Shown piece after piece: positions 58,481 through 64,000 of a stretch of DNA of 64,000 nucleotides. Every line of letters begins with the position of its first letter. The first letter of the stretch is position 1. The stretch lies in assembly GCA_023014335.1 (NCBI GenBank), contig JAECYW010000036.1:186001-250000 (forward strand). Direction: 5' to 3'. Below the pieces are notes generated by a model. It was not told where the DNA came from, made no database searches, and saw only the letters and a list, made by a program, of their open reading frames with translations. Position numbers and translations under genes: made by a program. This stretch comes from Galerina marginata (lineage: Eukaryota; Basidiomycota; Agaricomycetes; Agaricales; Galerinaceae).

Positions 58481-59511
58481 AACTCAAACGAGAGAAAAGC
58501 GACAGTTGCAGGCGCCCGTACAGTCCACCGGTGTCTTTGCCTCTCCCGAACGACAACAGACGAAACCAACGACAACGACAGCGGGCGCAATAACTCCAGC
58601 CTCCAAGCTCACAGCCCCGTCGCCACGCCCAAAGCACGCGGGAGATCGACCCGCAACGCACGGCGGTGGTGCCGATAATGCCGTGTGGGCATTGCACGGC
58701 GCGCGTAAATTAAAAAAGGGGGCGATCATCCCGAAAAGGAACGCAAAGCCCAGGCCTTCATCAAAAACGTGATCGATGTGATTGTGATTTTGAAGAAATC
58801 ACTTTTTTCGCAGCAGGACCCTGATGTGCGTTTCGGCATCAGTCTCTTTCGTTCTGCGATATTCCTTGCTTCCCAACGACTCGTCCTTCGCCGTTCTCTT
58901 GCTTTGAGGTCTGTGGTGCCGTTGAGGTGCGTCGTGTTTAAACTTGGAGGAAATTTGGATGTTGATACGTGGCCAGGCACACTCGCGCAAGGAACTTTTG
59001 GCCGACGATTGGATTTGGACGAATTGGTTCCGTGGCGATTTTCTGATTGAGACAGCGTATGTGTTTCTGCGAATTCGATTGCGTTTTCGAACGTTCTGAC
59101 CCCCTTTTCCAGTTCATTATTTGCTTATAGTGCTTTCAGGTGATTATCAACACCACTTTCGGGCAGCCGTTCGACGCTCAACGATTTCAACGACACGCAG
59201 CTCGACTCACCTCAAGACCCGGCCAATAAACGCAGCAAGAAGACTAAAACCACATCACCCCGAACTGTACCGCTATCGAAAACGACTCAAGATCAGATTG
59301 CGCGCTGTACGACGTGCAAACGTGCACCGTGTCATCCAAGGTCTTCCCACATCATTCAAGACTTCCGACGCGCAACGTCACCTTCATCTGCTTGGCAACC
59401 ACCTGTGAGCAGCCTTCTTTTTTCTCCTGCGCCTCCGCTGACGTCGCCTTGGGACCCACAGGAGGGAGAGAATTCGTCTAGACTGGCGTCTTGGAACGAA
59501 TTCGCGGAAGT
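58481..59511 (+). other. Possible 5' exons or leader of the PH-domain gene
   Basis: GC-rich with coding-like stretches on the plus strand: about 58510-58770 (TTTTAGAITPASKLTAPSPR) and about 59300-59555 (PVSSLLFSPAPPLTSPWDPQ). Both are Ser/Pro-rich like the N-termini of related PH-domain proteins. I could not find splices that connect them in frame to the exon at 59627, so they are not included in the gene. Confidence 0.35.
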
Positions 59512-62500
59512 ATGGAAGTGCGGCGGCCAAAGCAGATACCGATAGCCTGCAGATTCAGTAAGCACTTCCTTCTCCTTCTCCTTTTGCTTCACTTTCATAC
59601 CTTACTCACTTACCTTCTCCTCCCAGTTCCATACGACCAATGGTTCCTAACACACATCGACCCAACCTGGAAGATCCGGCACCTCAAGCAAATTATACTC
59701 GCCAAATGCCTCAGCCTCCCATTCGATCCGCGTAAAGTCGCGCGTGAGGCAGCAGGGGTGCGTCCACCGAGCCCTATCACGTTCGCGCCGGACGAGAGCC
59801 AGCGGCCTGCGAGCCCGATCAAGTTCGCGAGCGTGCTGGAGGTGCGGAAGAAGAGAAGCGCGGGAGGGGGAGGGGGTGGAGGGGGAGTTGGGCAGGGGTT
59901 GGGAGAGGACGGTGTTGAAGGGGGTGCTGCGGGTGCGGGAGGAGGTGGAGGATCGAGCACGGGTGCGGGTATGGGCGCTGGTGCTGGTGCGGCGGCGGTT
60001 ACTGCGACTGCTGCTGCTGCTGCCAGCACCTCTGTTCACGACGCTCAAGCCCACGCCCACGCCCACGCTGCGAGAGCCGAAGAAGATGGACCAGGACCAC
60101 ACGAAGACGCTGCCCCAGGCGAAGAGGGGTACGAAGAAGATGACGAGTGGGATGAGGAGGACGACTCGGACGACCACGAGCTCGGAGGGGGCGGCAGCAG
60201 GCCCATGGGCGGGCGTGTTGGTGCTGGCGGGTTCGGAGGGCGGGTCGAGCTGCCTGGTCCGCCTGTGCCTCCTCTCGGATCTATCGTGATTCCTGCGCCT
60301 CAGCCTCAACCTGCCTCTGCAATTTCGAGCCCTGTCGTGAAGACGGCGCGAAAATTCAATCCGCTCGCGAAGTTATCCGCGGCTGCTACGACCTCAACCT
60401 CTAACGCAGCTGCATCGACATCGCCATCTGGTATCACCGCCCCCACCGTGTCCCAACACCAGCAGCAGGACGAATCCCCGCAAATCCACACCACCTCCTT
60501 CACGCTCGTTCGGTTCTCCACGGGGCAGGTGCTGGAAGAAGAGTTTTTAGTTTCGTGGTACGACCTCGTTCCGCACGAACTCGTCGAACTACACGCGTCC
60601 TCCCCCATCCTCGGGCTTGCTACCAGCAGCAGCAGCAATACCTCGAACCTTCTCGTAGGGTTCGCAGGTGCCGTCCACCTGGCCAAAGCGCTCATGGGCC
60701 CACTTCCCCCTCCCTCTTTACACGACCCCAAGGAGAAGAAGGGCGGGCAGCAGCATCAGCAGCAGCTGCGAATTCCAACCCACCTCACCTTAACCGCCCT
60801 CCCGCGGCACGACCTCGCGCTGTACGTCCAGCCGTACTGGGAGGGCTGGGTCCGCGCTTTACGTGTCGTATGGAGGAGCGAAATGCCCCTACCTCTGCCC
60901 GTCCCCAGCGCCGCGCGTGGGGGCGTCATCGCTGCCTCTGCGGGTGGGTTTGGCGCAGGCGCAGGTGTAGGCGCAGGCGCGCGAGGAGTGGGTGCAGCTG
61001 CTGGCGTCAGCGGCGGTTCCTCCATCCCTGGCCCTGGCGCGTCGAGAAGTCATACACATCCGCAGCCGTACGACTTCTCGGACTACGCACTGGGGATGAC
61101 GAATTTGTCCTCTTCGATGGGGGGTGGGATGGGCATGTGGGTGCCGGATCCGCAGGTGCCGCTGTTTGGGGGTGCTGGCGCGGGCGGGTATGGTGCGCAC
61201 GGAGGGAGGGATGATGGGTACGGAGGGAGGGTTAAGACGAAGCTCGAGTGGAGGGAGCGCTGGGTCGTGATTCGGGATGGGGTTATCAATTTATGCAAGA
61301 CAAGAGAGGTAAGTTTTTTCTTTTCTTTTTCGCTTATTTTCTTCCTTTTGTTTGTGTATTCTTCGCGAATTCGTTTGACTTTCTTTTCTTTCTTTTCGCG
61401 CCTTTTTTTTGGAGTGATTTGCCTTCTGTCCGTTTCGGGTCAGGTTCCCGTGTTTCTCGGTGCCATGTTTTCGAGACGCGTTTATTTTTAGCTGTCTGCC
61501 TGTGACGCCGTCCGCTGTTCGTCTTCGTTTCTTTCGGTTTATTTTCTACATATTCGACTCTTTTCTTTCTATGGTCGTCACAGGCCATTTGTTTCCTCCT
61601 TCACATTGTTTTTGCGGTTTTAGGTTGCTCCTCGTTTCGTGTTTCGTGTTCATTTTCGCGTTATTTTGATTATTGATTGGGTTGACGGATTTTCATGCAC
61701 TTATATTTCGAAATTTCGTTTTCGTTTCGTTTTCGTTCGACCTTATTTGACGGCTTATTTTGCTTTTTTCCTCTTTCGTTCGGTGCATCGCATTCATTCG
61801 CCTTGGCTTGGACGTGGTGCTTTTTTCTCTTAACGTGCTCTTTCTGCTGTCTTCGCGAGCTGGACTGTTTGCTTTTTCATCATTTTTCCCTTCTCAATTT
61901 TCGCGTTCGTTTTTCGCCTGTCATTCCTCCTCAACTTTCTGTCCTTCTCGAGACTCAAAGTTCCTGCCTTCTTCTATCTTACGTTTCCTCCCTTCGTATC
62001 CTTTCTCTCCCCCCTATCCTCGTCTTTGTCTTTTCAAACCTAAACTAACCTAACCCCACCTTTCTTAGGACCCAACCCCAACACACCGCCTCCCGCTCTC
62101 CTCCCTCCTCTCCCTGCGCGACGCGAGCCACCTCGCAAACTCTGTACGCTCCAAGTCGTCCTATCGAAGCGGCCCGTCATCCGTGTCCAGCCGTGCAAGG
62201 AGCAAGACGTCGTCCCACCGCCCCAGCGAACGCGAACGCGATCGAGAGCACAGAAGAAGCACGTCTGCTCCTCGAAGCAGCACGTCGACTGCTAAAGACC
62301 CACGCCGCCAGCCGCGGGAGGATGACGTGGGCGTGGGGGTGTCGACGATGCCGCCTGTACCGGGCAGCTCGCGGACGAGGGGCGGCACAGATGTTGATGA
62401 TGATCGGTATCTGCGTCCGCCGGGGCTCGCTTCTACTCCTGCGTCTACATCTGGGCTTACGGAGGCGGAACGACGGGCACGCGAGGTGGAGCGGGAGAAG

Positions 62501-64000
62501 CAAAGGGAGAGGCAGCGAGAACGGGAGAAGGAAAGGGAGCGCGAACGGGAGAAGGAGAGGCAGAGGCGAAGACGGAGAGAGCAGGAGGAGAAGGAGCTGG
62601 AGTATTTGAGGCGGTGGGACGATATTGGGATTTCGTTTGGGAAGAAGAAGGACAAGGACAAGGATAAGGGGAAGGGGAAAGAGAAGGAGGGCGAACGGAC
62701 TAGGGATAAGGGCAAGGAGAAGGAGCGGGGTACGAGCTCGCGTCACGATAAAGACCGAGAGCGAGAGCGGCGGGATAGGGAGAAGGAGAGGAAGCAAGGG
62801 CAGAGCCAGGGGAAGCCGCGGGAGGACGTCGACGCAAACGAGCGGGAGCGAGAGAGGGAACGGCAGAAAGAGAAGGAGCGAGAACGCGAACGCGAGCGAG
62901 AGCGGGAACGAGAACGTCAACGTCAACGCGACTCTGAACGCGAACGCGAACGGGACAAGGAGAAAGCACGTCAAAACGAACGCACCTACATCCCGTCGTC
63001 GCGCGAAGAGGCAGAAGCTGCAGGGATGAAAATCGTCTGCGCAAAATTCAAGAGCTCACGGCCTTGGGAGCGAGACGAGCTCGAGCTCAAGGAGAAGGCG
63101 GACAGGGAGAAGGTGCTCAAGTACACCAGCACCGGACCCAGTTTGGCTGGCGAGCCTGCCCCTCCTCCACCCCCCGTCGTCAACGAGCTGGACCCGCATT
63201 CCCTGAGGAGCGTCGGCTCCGAGGAATCTGGGCTGAACCTTCATCGAGGTCAACCCGTCAACCCGCCCCCGAGGAAGGCCAGCCTACCCGCCCTCGTTGG
63301 ACTGGGTAAATTGGGCTCTGCACCCTCGATCTCGATGAGTTCACCTGCCACGTCGAGCGTAGCGATCCACTCGGGCGCGACTGCTGCTACCGCGAGCAGC
63401 AGCACCATGGTGTCAACATCAACGCCCAAGTTTATGGGCGGACTATTCGGGAAGAGCAGTGGTGGGGGCGGTACGAGCGACAAAGACGGCCCCGTTGACA
63501 AGGAGGAGAGGAAGCGAGAGGAGAAAGAGAGGAAAGCGAGGGAGAAAGAGACGAAGGCGCTCGAGAAGGAGCGAGAGAAGGAGAAGAAGGCGCAGGATAA
63601 AGCGAAGAAGAAGGATGAGACGGGGGACGAGGAGGATTATGGAGTTGGGAGTGGTTTGAGTTGGAAGTTGGGGAAGCGGCGGGTGGGGGTGAGGAGGGAT
63701 GATAGGGAGAGGGTGCAGAAGGAGCGGGGGGCGTCGTTGGACGTTCAACCGGTTTCTGCGGTTGCCTTAGCGCCTTCGGGGTCGACGATTTTACAGGAAA
63801 TGTCGCCACGTCAGTACCACCAGCACCAGGAGGACGGGCACTCGAATTTTAGGTCGACTTCCATCCTGACAGCTGACACCGGAAGCACCTTCAACGACGA
63901 CGACGGCACTTCCAGTATGCACGCTCAGAGTCTCCTCATCGCTGACGATCGTTCCATCGCCCCCTCCTCTATTGGCAGACCCAAATTAACGCTATCACCC
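59512..64000 (+). CDS. Large PH-domain protein with low-complexity and charged regions, 3' end outside the window
   Basis: Exons 59512-59557 (provisional), 59627-61308 and 62069-64000, open to the edge. Exon 2 starts at PYDQWFLTHIDPTW-KIRHLK, a conserved start I recall in an uncharacterised basidiomycete PH-domain family, and carries two Pro-Ser-Pro-Ile-phenylalanine-type repeats (PITFAPDE, PIKFASVL). Glycine/alanine runs and an acidic stretch (EEDDEWDEEDDSDDHE) follow, then LLSFSTG-like text (TLVRFSTGQVLEEEF), and a PH-type strand pair at the end of exon 2 (WRERWVVIRDGVINLCK). Exon 3 continues the PH domain (HRLPLSSLLSLRDASH), interrupted by a long R/E/K-rich insert at about 62480-62970. A later stretch (MKIVCAKFKSSRPWERDEL) returns to a folded look. 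Likely a membrane-lipid or signalling scaffold. The true start may lie upstream. Confidence 0.8.
61309..62068 (+). other. Unusually long T-rich intron of the PH-domain gene
   Basis: 760 nt between GTAAGT and TTTCTTAG; other introns in the window are 45-108 nt. Long pyrimidine runs dominate the plus strand. Joining its flanks restores the PH domain (LCKTRE | DPTPTHRLPLSS). A read-through frame extends to 61491. Confidence 0.75.

Noticed and set aside
59647..60309. Long minus-strand frames opposite the PH-domain gene
   Set aside because: Arg/Ser/Pro-rich shadows caused by GC-rich coding DNA on the plus strand.
62161..62974. Leu/Ser-rich minus-strand frames of 184-265 codons
   Set aside because: Shadows of the plus-strand R/E/K repeat tract.

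Overview
The window looks like nuclear DNA of a filamentous basidiomycete, most likely an Agaricomycete. Genes are split by short GT-AG introns, mostly 45-70 nt, with CTAAC/CTGAC-like branch sites. The families fit: a CYP512-type P450, two F-box/LRR-like proteins, a GNAT-ankyrin fusion, an APH-fold kinase, a RING protein, small secreted proteins and a large PH-domain protein. I saw no rRNA, no convincing tRNA, no CRISPR array and nothing bacterial. The species cannot be told from this sequence.

Layout. 0-5 kb: RING protein, repeat copy A, a hAT-type MITE and a secreted HsbA-like protein. 5-10 kb: mostly non-coding, with repeat copy B. 10-15 kb: two head-to-head paralogues of an unrecognised family (one complete, one missing its last three exons), then an APH-like kinase. 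15-18.4 kb: a mosaic of duplicated fragments, including a chimeric two-exon gene built from repeat sequence and the tail of the HNH-like gene 7 kb away. 18.4-24 kb: a 1070-aa membrane protein and the HNH-like gene, which does not keep frame in exon 2. 24-32 kb: small candidate genes (RGG-rich, secreted) and long stretches without recognisable genes. 32.6-40 kb: a complete 12-exon P450, a broken copy of its 3' end, an F-box protein and a GNAT-ankyrin protein. 40-55 kb: gene-poor, with two more hAT-type MITEs, perfect hairpins, TGCGCA-rich tracts, and one unrecognised five-exon gene at 44-45.5 kb. 55-64 kb: a second F-box-like protein and a large PH-domain gene that runs off the right edge; GC content is clearly higher there.

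I see no single pathway. The strongest theme is local duplication and decay: head-to-head paralogues, a duplicated P450 tail, a duplicated HNH-like tail captured into a new reading frame, diverged repeats A/B/C, and three unrelated non-autonomous hAT-like elements with intact 8-bp target duplications. Exon boundaries were set by hand from splice consensus and frame continuity, and no homology search was run. Family names therefore rest on motifs I recognise, and several genes are left unnamed.
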